From NCBI RefSeq assembly GCF_000834635.1, contig NZ_JXQV01000005.1, forward strand, positions 124,001 through 188,000: a DNA stretch of 64,000 nucleotides, given 5' to 3'. The stretch is from Agrobacterium tumefaciens (GTDB taxonomy: Bacteria > Pseudomonadota > Alphaproteobacteria > Rhizobiales > Rhizobiaceae). Positions 1-8,677 of this stretch are shown piece after piece. The notes under the pieces were generated by a model. That model ran no database searches. It saw nothing but the letters and a program-made list of their open reading frames with translations, and was not told the origin of the DNA. A program made the translations under genes and the position numbers. Every line of letters starts with the position of its first letter. The first letter of the stretch is position 1.

Positions 1-1211
1 CCGGCCTCCTGCGCACGTTTGGTCGAGTCATGGACGGTCGTGGTGATCTGCTCGAGTGCAGCCGCTGTTTCTTCCACGGATGCGGCCTGTTGCTCGGTGC
101 GTTTCGCCAAGTCGTCAGCGGCTGCGCGGATCTCATTGGCACCGGCATCGATAGCACGGGCGTTGTCTGCCACGCGGGTCAAAGCGGACTGGAGTTTTAC
201 AGCGGATGCGTTGAAATTGGATCGAACCACATCGAGATGCTCGGCAAAGGGCTGATTGATGCGATAGGCAACATCACCATCCGAAAGACGCGCAAGAGCC
301 GCTGCCAGATTTTCGACTGCGAAGCTGGTGTCTGCGGCTTCCTTTGCCTTTTGCTGTTCGTGAGCAATCCGTTCTTTTTCAGAGCGGCTACGGTTGGCCT
401 CGGTTTCATCTTCCAGGCGCTGACGCTCCACGGCGCTCGTGCGGAAGACAGCGACGGCGCGCGCCATGTGGCCAATTTCGTCACCACGATCAAGCCCGGC
501 CACTTCCTCCTTAGTCTCACCTGCGGCCAGCGAAACCATGCGCTCACGCAACTGCTCGATTGGCTTTGTGATGCCGCGTGCAGACACAAAGAGTGCGCCG
601 AAAATCGCCATCAAAAAGAAGACACCCAGCGTCACAATAGATGTCAGGATGGTGGAATTCGTCTGAGCTGCCAGCTCAACTTTCTTCTCATCCACGAGCT
701 TTAGATTGCTGTCGGTGACGGCACGAAGATCTGCACGCCATTGCGCGATCATCGGACCGACTTCCGTCAGGTGCTTGCGCGCAGTCTTAAAATCACCAGC
801 CTTGGCGCTGCTCCATACCTTGTTGCCCGTTTCGCCAATCGTTTTGACCCGGGTAATGAGCGAGCCCATGTCGCTCGCCAACTCCGGCAATCGCTTCGTT
901 GCCTCTTCAAGGCGCATAACGATGAGGTCCAGATCAGACTTAAAGCTTTTTTCCAGTTTCTCCGTATCACCGGATTGCTCAAGCAACACCAGCCCGAGTG
1001 TCGCTGAATAACCAACAGAAACAATCGCTGTATTGGCACGCACCAGTTCCATTGAGCCCATCACGTTTCTCGCGATGAAATCAGAATAGTTCGTATCGGC
1101 ACTCTTATAGTTCATTGAGACGACACCGACACCAATTAAACCTGTGAGTGCAACAATGATAACAAATGAAAGAATCTTAGTGCTGATTTTCGCTTTTTTG
1201 AGAAAAGACAT
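1..1211 (-). CDS. Methyl-accepting chemotaxis protein, partial (C-terminus beyond the left edge)
   Basis: An open frame runs from an ATG at 1211 to the left edge without a stop, giving about 403 codons. Residues 13-33 are a hydrophobic first membrane segment, 34-185 a mostly helical periplasmic ligand-binding region, and 187-210 a second membrane segment. A HAMP region (ITKPIEQLRERM and onward) follows, then a charged helical linker, a second HAMP-like stretch near RLSDGDVAYRI, and the start of the helical signalling domain (KRTEQQAASVEETAAALEQ). This layout, with two HAMP-like units, is common in alphaproteobacterial chemoreceptors. It would sit in the inner membrane and signal through CheW/CheA. 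The conserved hairpin tip of the signalling domain lies outside the window, so the ligand and methylation sites cannot be judged. The gene is not cotranscribed with its right-hand neighbour; 316 AT-rich bases separate them. Confidence 0.93.
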   Translation of the reverse strand, partial: MSFLKKAKISTKILSFVIIVALTGLIGVGVVSMNYKSADTNYSDFIARNVMGSMELVRANTAIVSVGYSATLGLVLLEQSGDTEKLEKSFKSDLDLIVMRLEEATKRLPELASDMGSLITRVKTIGETGNKVWSSAKAGDFKTARKHLTEVGPMIAQWRADLRAVTDSNLKLVDEKKVELAAQTNSTILTSIVTLGVFFLMAIFGALFVSARGITKPIEQLRERMVSLAAGETKEEVAGLDRGDEIGHMARAVAVFRTSAVERQRLEDETEANRSRSEKERIAHEQQKAKEAADTSFAVENLAAALARLSDGDVAYRINQPFAEHLDVVRSNFNASAVKLQSALTRVADNARAIDAGANEIRAAADDLAKRTEQQAASVEETAAALEQITTTVHDSTKRAQEA

Positions 1212-1527
1212 GACACCCCGGAATTTACTTTGAGCAAACCGGCCAACACACCTGCCCGGCTCTTTGACAAGCAGGCGAGTTACATCGTGCTTCCGGAACA
1301 GGACTTACTTCGTCATGAAGCGTCAGTGATGACAGGTTATATTACTATTATTGTTTCAACGAAGTTAACAGAAACCGGAAATGCTAAATAACCTAATGAA
1401 TACATAGAGTCACTTTAGATTTTACTAAATTTAATTTATTTGGCTATACTTAAAAGTATGATTTTTTACCGCTAAATTCTCGCAATTTTGCCAATTTTTG
1501 CACATAACCCCTGTAAATCCATGGGCA
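1212..1527. other. Intergenic region upstream of the chemoreceptor
   Basis: This stretch holds no credible gene. Bases 1330-1500 are much richer in A and T than the flanking genes. It should contain the chemoreceptor promoter (minus strand) and the 3' end of the type I secretion operon. No clear terminator hairpin or operator was recognised. Confidence 0.5.
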
Positions 1528-2841
1528 TTACTCCTCTCTGAACGCCCTCATGATTTGATCTTCGAACGGCTTCACCAGGTAGGAAAGCGCGGTCCGGTCC
1601 TGTGTTTTCACCATTGCCTCTGCTGGCATGCCTGGAACGATCCTCAAATTCGTGAATTTTTGCGCTTCGGCTTCATCAACCGAAAGATGCACTAAATAGT
1701 AACGCGCTCCGGTTCGCTCGTCTGCATCAAGATCGGCGGCAATGCGCGTTACATGTGCCTGAAGTTGCGGAGTGGTTCTCTGGCTGAAAGCAGACATGCG
1801 AAGCATGGCCTGCTGCCCAAGACGGACCTGGTCGATATCTTTGGGAGCGATCTGCACCTCGAGCGAAAGAAGATCATCATCCGGCACGATCGACATGATC
1901 GCCTGTGCAGGGCTTATGACCCCGCCCACCGTGTGAACAGCAAGTTGATGAACGATGCCAGCCTGCGGAGCGATGATATCGATCCGCTTCAGGCTGTCTT
2001 CAGCCGAGATGCGACGTTCGACATACTCCCCCATCTGCGCCTGTATCTCACTGCGTTCCCGTCCAACTTCGGATTTCAGGTCCTGATCGATCTGAAGGAT
2101 CTGAAGTCTTGTCTCCAGAATGCGTCCGGCCGCCTGTGCCTGAAACGCGATTTTTTCGCCCCGCTCCCCGCCAAATGTCGCGGCCTGCGTTTTCAGGCCG
2201 TTGAGCCGCTGATCCGAAACGATGCCCTTTTGCTTGAGGGAACTGAGGGCTGAGATTTCCGTGGTGAGGACCCGCAGTCCCTCTTCATAAGCCAACTCTT
2301 GCGCCTTCAGCCCGTCAATCTCGTGCTCGAATTGCGTGATCCGCTCAAGGAGCTGTGCCCGCTTGACACTTCGCGACTGCCTGCGCGCTTCGAAAAGCTG
2401 TGTTTCGTTACTGATAGCAGCAGCAACATCCGGATTATCCTCGCGCGCCAGAAGGTCCGCAGGAAACACAAGCTGCGCCCGGTGATCCTGCTCCGCCTGA
2501 AGCCGGGCCATTCGCGCCATCATCTCATCCAGGCGTTTTGTGACGATTGCGAGATTGGCACGGGTCTGCGTTGCATCGAGCCGCATGAGGAGCGTCCCGG
2601 CTTTCACATAGTCGCCATCTTGAACGAGGATTTCGCCAACAACTCCGCCGGTTGGATGCTGCACGGTTTTTACATGGGAGCCGACGACGAAATGGCCTTG
2701 AGCAACCACGGCTGCAGAAAGCGAGGTGGCGGCAGCCCAGGCCCCGGCACCTCCGACCAGCACAACACCCGCGACACCGCCACCGATGATATGGCGCCAG
2801 ATGGAACGGGAGACATTGAAAGGTTCAGCGTTACGCATCAT
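1528..2841 (-). CDS. Type I secretion membrane fusion (adaptor) protein, HlyD family
   Basis: The 437-residue product has a short cytoplasmic N-terminus, one membrane segment (about residues 18-40, rich in Gly/Ala/Val), a lipoyl-like half (GHFVVGSHVKTVQHPTGG, then VQDGDYVKAGTLLMRLDATQ), a long helical hairpin (about 85-270), the second lipoyl half (APQAGIVHQLAVHTVGGV) and a C-terminal beta-barrel domain. This is the HlyD/PrsE/AprE adaptor plan: it links the inner-membrane ABC exporter to a TolC-like channel. Two ATGs are adjacent (2841 and 2838); an AGGAG lies 4 or 7 bases upstream, so 2838 has the better spacing. The gene overlaps the end of the exporter gene by 11 bases, which implies translational coupling. 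No secreted substrate gene is adjacent. Confidence 0.9.
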   Translation of the reverse strand: MMRNAEPFNVSRSIWRHIIGGGVAGVVLVGGAGAWAAATSLSAAVVAQGHFVVGSHVKTVQHPTGGVVGEILVQDGDYVKAGTLLMRLDATQTRANLAIVTKRLDEMMARMARLQAEQDHRAQLVFPADLLAREDNPDVAAAISNETQLFEARRQSRSVKRAQLLERITQFEHEIDGLKAQELAYEEGLRVLTTEISALSSLKQKGIVSDQRLNGLKTQAATFGGERGEKIAFQAQAAGRILETRLQILQIDQDLKSEVGRERSEIQAQMGEYVERRISAEDSLKRIDIIAPQAGIVHQLAVHTVGGVISPAQAIMSIVPDDDLLSLEVQIAPKDIDQVRLGQQAMLRMSAFSQRTTPQLQAHVTRIAADLDADERTGARYYLVHLSVDEAEAQKFTNLRIVPGMPAEAMVKTQDRTALSYLVKPFEDQIMRAFREE

Positions 2842-4792
2842 CGCGCTCCTTCACGTCGACAGGCTTCGATCCAGCGTTTCCTTCAGGGGTTGGCTTCTGC
2901 ATGGAGGGACGCAGTGGTTTGGCGCCGTAAGCCACCACAGGAAAACCCTTGGGCGCAACACGCGCCGGGGCGCTGTCTTTCAACACTTTCGAAAGAACAT
3001 CGTCGCGCCGGCCGAACATTTGCTGGCGACCACCGTCCATGACCAGCACATGGTCAACCGCGCCGATGGCGCTTGGCCTGTGCGCGACGACGACTGCGAT
3101 GCCGCCGCGTGCACGCACTGCGGCGATAGCATTGACGACAGCGGCTTCTCCCTCCGCATCCAGATTGGCATTGGGCTCATCGAGGACCACCAGAAAAGGC
3201 TGCCGATAAAGCGCACGCGCAAGGCCGATGCGCTGCCTCTGGCCTGCGGAAAGGGCTGAACCGCCCTCGCCAATCGGGGTTTCATAGCCTTTTTCAAAAC
3301 GGAGAATGAGGGCATGCGCACCAGCGGCCGTGGCGGCCTCCACGACAGCATTGGAATTCGGATCATTCTCAAAACGGGCTATGTTTTCGGCAATGGTGCC
3401 ATCGAATAGCTCCACGCCCTGAGGCAGATAACCGATATGGCGGCCAAGCAACTCTGGATCCCACTGATCAAGGCTTGCACCATCAATCCGAACCTTGCCG
3501 AAACCGGGTTCCCAGGCATTGACCAGCGCACGAACCAGCGTCGATTTTCCAGAGCCGGAAGCGCCGATGATTCCCAGCGCACTTCCGGCCTCCACCACAA
3601 AATTCAAACCCGCGACGGTCGGCATCTTTTGGCCGGGCGGCACAATCGTGACATTCTCTGCTCTCAGCTCTCTTGAAGGTGTTGGCAGGACCGTATGCTG
3701 CGAAGACTGCGGCACACGCGCAAGCAATTCTCGCAAACGGCTCCAGCTCTGCCTTGCCATGAGAAACGGCTTCCAGTTTGCGATGATCAGATCGACCGGG
3801 GCCAGCGCCCGCCCCATCATGATGGAACTGGCGATCATCACACCGCCGGTGGCTTCCTGACGAATGACAAGATAGGCGCCGACGCCCAAGATTGCCGATT
3901 GCAACATGACGCGCAGCGTTCGAGACACGCTGCCGAACCCGTTCGAAATATCACCCGCTACACGGTTGGCGGCAAGGTAGTTGCTATTCGCAACGCGCCA
4001 GCGCTCTGCAACGCGCGAGCCCATGCCCATGGCCTGCACCACTTCCGCATTGCGCCGTGCTCCATCCAGCAGCGCATTGCGGCGCATATTGTGGCCCACC
4101 GTCTCGCGCACCGACTTTCGCGAAAGACCATTTGTCATGAGCGTGACGGCAACAAGAACGAGCGCGCCGATCAGGGCCGTCATTCCGATCCAGAAATGAA
4201 ACAGAAAGCAGATGGCCAAATATAGCGGCATCCAGGGCAGATCGAAAAATGCGGTTGGCCCCTGCCCCGACAGAAATCCCCTGATATTGTCCATATCCCG
4301 CAGGGGCTGCAATCCATCGCCGGGCAGCCGCGACACTAATGGCAAACGCACGACAGCATCATGCACCCGTCCCGACATTCTGTTATCGAACAGTTCGCCA
4401 ACCCGCAGCAAAACCCGTGCGCGAATGATTTCGAGCGCGCACTGGACGGTGAACATGGCGGCGGCGAGAACGGCAAGGCCGACCAGCGTGGGTACGCTGC
4501 CGCTGGCCAGAACCCGGTCATAGACCTGCAACATGAACAAAGGCGATGTCAGCGAGAGAACGTTGACGATACCGCTGATGAGGGCTGTCGCGCCTAAAAC
4601 CCACTTCAGAAGCGCAGCATCCGCACGCGCATCATCCGGTGGCCTATGGTCCCGAGAAGTTTCAACCACATTCGTGTCCACGGGTTCAAGCGATGGGTTC
4701 GACGATACCGCAATCCAGACCGCTCCGGTATCATCCACTGATAGGACAGCCTCAAGCCCCAAACGGGCAGGCCTCCTTGAGAGAGCGCCCAA
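2831..4792 (-). CDS. Type I secretion ABC exporter (fused membrane and ATPase domains)
   Basis: This is a 653-residue ABC half-transporter of the PrsD/AprD type: a membrane domain at about residues 60-340 followed by a nucleotide-binding domain at about 375-590. The Walker A motif GASGSGKST is at 410-418, the signature reads LSAGQRQR (514-521) and Walker B is FLVVLDEP (533-540). There is no N-terminal peptidase domain, so the substrate would carry a C-terminal secretion signal rather than a double-glycine leader. The frame opens with a TTG at 4792 and there is no in-frame ATG before the membrane domain, so the exact start is uncertain; the first 50 residues are not typical of the family and translation may begin later at a GTG. 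With the downstream HlyD gene it would form the inner-membrane part of a type I system. The outer-membrane channel is presumably encoded elsewhere. Confidence 0.9.
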   Translation of the reverse strand: MGALSRRPARLGLEAVLSVDDTGAVWIAVSSNPSLEPVDTNVVETSRDHRPPDDARADAALLKWVLGATALISGIVNVLSLTSPLFMLQVYDRVLASGSVPTLVGLAVLAAAMFTVQCALEIIRARVLLRVGELFDNRMSGRVHDAVVRLPLVSRLPGDGLQPLRDMDNIRGFLSGQGPTAFFDLPWMPLYLAICFLFHFWIGMTALIGALVLVAVTLMTNGLSRKSVRETVGHNMRRNALLDGARRNAEVVQAMGMGSRVAERWRVANSNYLAANRVAGDISNGFGSVSRTLRVMLQSAILGVGAYLVIRQEATGGVMIASSIMMGRALAPVDLIIANWKPFLMARQSWSRLRELLARVPQSSQHTVLPTPSRELRAENVTIVPPGQKMPTVAGLNFVVEAGSALGIIGASGSGKSTLVRALVNAWEPGFGKVRIDGASLDQWDPELLGRHIGYLPQGVELFDGTIAENIARFENDPNSNAVVEAATAAGAHALILRFEKGYETPIGEGGSALSAGQRQRIGLARALYRQPFLVVLDEPNANLDAEGEAAVVNAIAAVRARGGIAVVVAHRPSAIGAVDHVLVMDGGRQQMFGRRDDVLSKVLKDSAPARVAPKGFPVVAYGAKPLRPSMQKPTPEGNAGSKPVDVKERDDA

Positions 4793-4962
4793 CCCAACGG
4801 CGCCGAGGCGCTAGGGTCATCGCCGTATATTAGGGTATGCGCGCGCTCCACTCGCTGTAAACCCTCATACCGTGCGAGTGGAAATTGAGATAGACAAGAG
4901 AACTTGCATTGCGGCGATGAGTCGCTAACATGCCAGACAGGTTACAGGCAGGTGAGGCAAAT

Positions 4963-5706
4963 ATGGACGCTGCAACCACGATTGAGCGCGGAACATCACT
5001 CGCAGCCAAGATCAGCACCGCGCTGCGGCGCGATCTGGTTGGCGGCGTTTTTCGCCCTGGCGACAGGCTGCCCAGCGAAAGCGAACTGACCCGTGAATAT
5101 TCCGTGAGCAGAACAGTCGTACGCGAGGCCATTGCGATCCTGCGCGCTGATGGCCTTGTGGAGGCTCGCAAGGGTGCGGGCGTCTTCGCGCTTCAGGTGC
5201 AGCAATCGAAGGACGAGCCCTTCAAGGACCTGACGACCGAGCGGATTTCCTCTGTCATCGAACTTCTGGAACTGCGCACAGTGTTTGAAGTCGAGTCTGC
5301 CGGGCTTGCCGCCTCGCGCCGCTCAGCAACCCAGATCGAAGCCATTCTTGATGCTCATAACACCATTGCCGCCTGCCTTGCTGAGGGTAAATCAACCCGT
5401 GACGCGGATTTTGACCTTCACTTCAAGATCGCAGAAGCCACGCAAAATCAGCGTTTTCCCGAATTTCTGCGCCTCATCAGATCAGGCATCATCCCCCGCG
5501 GTGAATTGCAGGGCGCAGAGCCAGGATCGCGTCCGAAGGACTATAACCTCCATTTGCAGGAGGAACATGCCCGTATCGTGGATGCGATCATTGAAGGCGA
5601 TGCGGACGGCGCGCGTGAGCAGATGCGCATCCATTTGCGCGGAAGCCTCGAGCGGTACAAGGCGCTGTTGCGCTCTAAAACCGCCCATGCTGAAGACAAA
5701 GCTTAA
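4963..5706 (+). CDS. GntR-family transcriptional regulator, FadR (FCD) subfamily
   Basis: The N-terminal winged helix-turn-helix is clear (LPSESELTREYSVSRTVVRE), followed by an all-helical FCD ligand-binding domain with the metal/effector-site pattern of the FadR group (RDADFDLHFKIAEATQN and HLQEEHARIVDAI). The ATG at 4963 is preferred over an upstream in-frame ATG at 4930 because GAGG sits at the right distance before it; the product is then 247 residues. It lies directly upstream of the permease-ATPase operon on the same strand, and a 24-base inverted repeat sits between them. The simplest reading is a local repressor of that transporter. The effector is unknown; FCD regulators often bind small carboxylates. 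Confidence 0.88.
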   Translation: MDAATTIERGTSLAAKISTALRRDLVGGVFRPGDRLPSESELTREYSVSRTVVREAIAILRADGLVEARKGAGVFALQVQQSKDEPFKDLTTERISSVIELLELRTVFEVESAGLAASRRSATQIEAILDAHNTIAACLAEGKSTRDADFDLHFKIAEATQNQRFPEFLRLIRSGIIPRGELQGAEPGSRPKDYNLHLQEEHARIVDAIIEGDADGAREQMRIHLRGSLERYKALLRSKTAHAEDKA

Positions 5707-5746
5707 CGCGCTTCGCCGGAAACAGCCCTAGCGCAACCAATGCCAC

Positions 5747-5784
5747 TGCAAGACGCAGGCGCAATAGATGCGCGTCGTCTTGCA
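5747..5784. repeat. Hairpin downstream of the GntR gene
   Basis: A 9-bp outer stem (TGCAAGACG with CGTCTTGCA) encloses a second 5-bp stem (GCGCA with TGCGC). No run of T follows, so it is not a classic intrinsic terminator. It may still attenuate or stabilise the regulator transcript. Confidence 0.5.
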
Positions 5785-5862
5785 ATGCACGCCGCGCCTC
5801 CATCAACCTTCAGAGACATGATTCATCACCCCAAGCCCTTGCTTGACAGATAAGATGACATG

Positions 5863-5886
5863 TGACAGGTTTTGCGAAACTTGTCA
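5863..5886. promoter_or_regulatory. Inverted repeat, probable GntR operator
   Basis: TGACAGGTTT, 4-base spacer, AAACTTGTCA: a 10-bp inverted repeat with one mismatch, 45 bases before the start of the permease gene. A TTGACA that could serve as a -35 element is at 5843-5848, so a protein bound here would cover the promoter. Assignment to the adjacent GntR protein is inference from position. Confidence 0.55.
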
Positions 5887-5930
5887 GACATGAGGTCCGC
5901 ACCTCAAGCGAACTGGCAGAGGGAGGACAG

Positions 5931-6953
5931 ATGATCATTCGAAGCCCGCGCCTTGCCGGCGTTGCCGGGCAAATCGGCACCATTGCCATTACGCTGCTTG
6001 GCCTGCTTTTGCTCACCTTCTTTATCGGGCGAATGATGCCCGCCGATCCCGTGCGCGCCATTGTCGGCGAGGATGCCACCCGCGAAACCTATGAACAGGT
6101 TTTCCGTTCGCTCGGTCTGGACAAGCCAGTCTGGCAGCAATTCTTCTATTATCTCGGTGATGTCTTCACCGGCAATTTCGGCACGTCCATCAGAACGGGT
6201 CAGCCTGTCATTCAGGATATCCTGCATGTCATGCCCGCCACCATTGAGCTTGCAACATTTGCCATCATGATTGGCGCTGGCCTTGGCGTTCCGATGGGCG
6301 TTTTTGCGGCTGTGAACAAAGACCGCTGGCCAGACCATCTCGTGCGTGTGGTCAGCCTTTTCGGCCACTCCATGCCCATCTTCTGGACGGGAATGATCGC
6401 GCTGATCGTGTTCTATGCCAAACTCGATCTTGTCGGCGGCAGCGGACGCATGGACCAGTTTTACATCGGGCTTGTCGATGAGCGCACCGGTTTCCTACTG
6501 ATCGATAGCCTCATGGCTGGTGACATGGATGTCTTCTGGTCAGCCGTCAACCACCTCATCCTGCCCGCTTCTCTGTTGGGATATTCGTCATCCGCCTATA
6601 TCACGCGAATGACACGCAGCTTCATGCTCGACCAGCTGGGGCAGGAATATGTGACGACGGCGCGCGTCAAGGGACTGTCCAGCCGGCAAACAATCTGGCG
6701 ACACGCCTTCGCCAACATCCGCGTCCAGCTCGTCACCATCGTGGCGCTTGCTTACGGCTCATTGCTGGAGGGCGCTGTGCTCATCGAAACCGTATTCGCC
6801 TGGCCCGGCTTTGGTCAGTATCTGACCAGCAATCTGATCACGGGCGACATGAATGCGGTGATGACCTGCGTTCTCATCGTCGGCGTCATCTTTATCGGGC
6901 TCAATCTTCTGTCTGATATTCTTTACCGCTTCTTCGATCCAAGGACACGCTGA
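5931..6953 (+). CDS. Peptide-type ABC transporter permease (DppB/OppB family)
   Basis: The product is a 340-residue integral membrane protein with an N-terminal membrane segment (GTIAITLLGLLLLTFFIG), a periplasmic loop with the DPVRAIVGEDATRE region typical of DppB-type permeases, and about five further membrane segments. The cytoplasmic coupling motif that docks on the ATPases is present (EYVTTARVKGLSSRQTIWRHA). The ATG at 5931 is chosen because GGGAGGA lies just upstream; an in-frame start at 5862 would run through the putative operator. The stop overlaps the next start by one base. It forms the membrane channel together with the following gene. No periplasmic binding protein gene is present in the cluster. 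Confidence 0.92.
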   Translation: MIIRSPRLAGVAGQIGTIAITLLGLLLLTFFIGRMMPADPVRAIVGEDATRETYEQVFRSLGLDKPVWQQFFYYLGDVFTGNFGTSIRTGQPVIQDILHVMPATIELATFAIMIGAGLGVPMGVFAAVNKDRWPDHLVRVVSLFGHSMPIFWTGMIALIVFYAKLDLVGGSGRMDQFYIGLVDERTGFLLIDSLMAGDMDVFWSAVNHLILPASLLGYSSSAYITRMTRSFMLDQLGQEYVTTARVKGLSSRQTIWRHAFANIRVQLVTIVALAYGSLLEGAVLIETVFAWPGFGQYLTSNLITGDMNAVMTCVLIVGVIFIGLNLLSDILYRFFDPRTR

Positions 6954-7837
6954 TGACCGCGCATGCCGAGAAAATCAGACTGCCAGCCTCCGTGAATGCG
7001 ATGAAGAATATCGTGCTTTTCCTTCTTCGCAGTCCCACCTCCACCTTCGGGCTGATCGTACTTGCCATTCTTATTCTGGCGGCAATTCTTGCGCCGCTGC
7101 TTGCTACGCATGATCCCTATGTTCAAGACCTGACAAATGTGCTGAAGGCTCCGGGAGACGGGCATCTGTTTGGAACCGATGAACTAGGCCGCGATATCTT
7201 CAGCCGCCTTGTTTTCGGGGCGCGCATCACGCTCACCATTATCTTCCTCGTTTCCATCGTCGTTGGACCCATCGGTCTCATCATCGGCACGGCTTCGGGC
7301 TATCTTGGCGGTAAGTTCGATACCGTCATGATGCGGATAACCGATATATTCCTGTCCTTTCCGAGCCTCATCCTGTCGCTTGCATTTGTTGCGGCGCTCG
7401 GCCCAAGCCTCAACAATGCGATCATTGCCATTGCGCTCACCTCCTGGCCGCCCATTGCTCGCCTCGCACGCGCCGAAGCCATGACATTTCGCAATGCTGA
7501 CTATATCGCAGCCGCCAGACTTCAGGGTGCGTCACCGGTGCGTATCATCATGAAGTCGATCATGCCCATGTGCCTGCCATCCGTCCTCATTCGCCTCACG
7601 CTCAACATGGCGACCGTCATCCTCACCGCCGCGGGTCTTGGCTTTCTGGGTCTCGGGGCCCAACCACCACTGCCGGAATGGGGTGCGATGATCGCCACAG
7701 GACGGCGCTACATGCTGGACAATTGGTGGCTGGTGACATTTCCCGGGATCTCCATCCTCACCGTCAGCCTGGCGTTCAATCTTCTGGGCGATGGCTTGCG
7801 GGACGCGCTCGATCCCAAGCAGATGAACCGGAGATAG
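6953..7837 (+). CDS. Peptide-type ABC transporter permease (DppC/OppC family)
   Basis: A 294-residue permease with the OppC-type N-terminal cap and first membrane segment (STFGLIVLAILILAAILAPLL), the GTDELGRDIFSRLVFGAR signature and the ATPase-coupling loop (DYIAAARLQGASPVRIIMK). These are the standard features of the second permease of dipeptide/oligopeptide importers. It starts in a TGATGA overlap with the previous gene and ends three bases before the first ATPase gene, so translation of the operon is probably coupled. Substrate cannot be read from the sequence. Confidence 0.92.
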   Translation: MTAHAEKIRLPASVNAMKNIVLFLLRSPTSTFGLIVLAILILAAILAPLLATHDPYVQDLTNVLKAPGDGHLFGTDELGRDIFSRLVFGARITLTIIFLVSIVVGPIGLIIGTASGYLGGKFDTVMMRITDIFLSFPSLILSLAFVAALGPSLNNAIIAIALTSWPPIARLARAEAMTFRNADYIAAARLQGASPVRIIMKSIMPMCLPSVLIRLTLNMATVILTAAGLGFLGLGAQPPLPEWGAMIATGRRYMLDNWWLVTFPGISILTVSLAFNLLGDGLRDALDPKQMNRR

Positions 7838-7840
7838 TTC

Positions 7841-8677
7841 ATGGAACAGACCATTCTCGACGTCAAAAATCTCCGCATTCGCTATGGCGGGTCTGAGGCG
7901 CAAGCGGTGCGGGGCGTATCCTTCACTCTTGGCCGTGAACGCCTTGGCATTGTTGGCGAAAGCGGTTCTGGAAAATCAACGGTGGGGCGCGCGCTATTAC
8001 GCCTCCTGCCCGGCGCGACAATTAGCGCCGACACATTGCGCTTCAACGAACTTGATCTTCTCAGCCTGTCTGAAAAGGAGATGCTGAAGGTTCGCGGCAA
8101 ACGCATGTCGATGATCCTGCAGGACCCAAAATTCTCGCTGAACCCCATTCGTCGCGTTGGCGATCAGGTGGCTGAAACCTATCTGCGCCACTTCAAATGT
8201 ACCAGATCTGAAGCAAAGATGCGCGCACTGACAATGCTGGAAGCTGTGAAAATCCGTGATCCCGAGCGGGTCTACGCGCAGTATCCGCATGAAATTTCGG
8301 GCGGCATGGGGCAGCGCGTGATGATTGCGATGATGCTTCTGGCCGATCCCGATGTGGTCATAGCAGATGAGCCGACGTCAGCGCTTGATGTTACGGTGCG
8401 ATTGCAAGTTCTCAACATTCTCGATGGACTTGTTCGAGACCGCGGTATCGGCCTGATCATGATCAGCCACGATCTTAATCTGGTGCGTAATTTCTGTGAC
8501 CGCGTCCTCATCATGTATGCGGGGCGGGTTGTCGAGACGCTCGCAGCGGGCAATCTTGAGGCCGCTCAGCATCCTTATACACGCGGCCTTATCGCAGCGC
8601 AGCCGCGTATCGGGGGCAGCCGCGCACCGCTTGCTGTGCTGGACCGGCGCCCCGAATGGCTGGAGGACCATGCCTGA
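7841..8677 (+). CDS. Peptide-type ABC transporter ATPase (DppD/OppD family)
   Basis: The 278-residue ATPase has Walker [11 protein letters not shown]-loop ILQDPKFSLNP, signature ISGGMGQRV, Walker B VVIADEPTSALD and H-loop MISHDL. The C-terminal stretch with HPYTRGLIAAQPRIGG is the OppD/DppD family tail. The signature carries Met (GGMGQ) where most have GGQ/GGMRQ; this variant is common in DppD-type proteins. It is the first of a pair with the next gene, and its stop overlaps the next ATG by one base. It supplies ATP hydrolysis for the importer from the cytoplasmic face. Confidence 0.92.
   Translation: MEQTILDVKNLRIRYGGSEAQAVRGVSFTLGRERLGIVGESGSGKSTVGRALLRLLPGATISADTLRFNELDLLSLSEKEMLKVRGKRMSMILQDPKFSLNPIRRVGDQVAETYLRHFKCTRSEAKMRALTMLEAVKIRDPERVYAQYPHEISGGMGQRVMIAMMLLADPDVVIADEPTSALDVTVRLQVLNILDGLVRDRGIGLIMISHDLNLVRNFCDRVLIMYAGRVVETLAAGNLEAAQHPYTRGLIAAQPRIGGSRAPLAVLDRRPEWLEDHA

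Noticed and set aside
30-704. A 224-codon plus-strand frame at the left edge
   Set aside because: It is antisense to the chemoreceptor gene, which is open to the edge with clear membrane and HAMP features.
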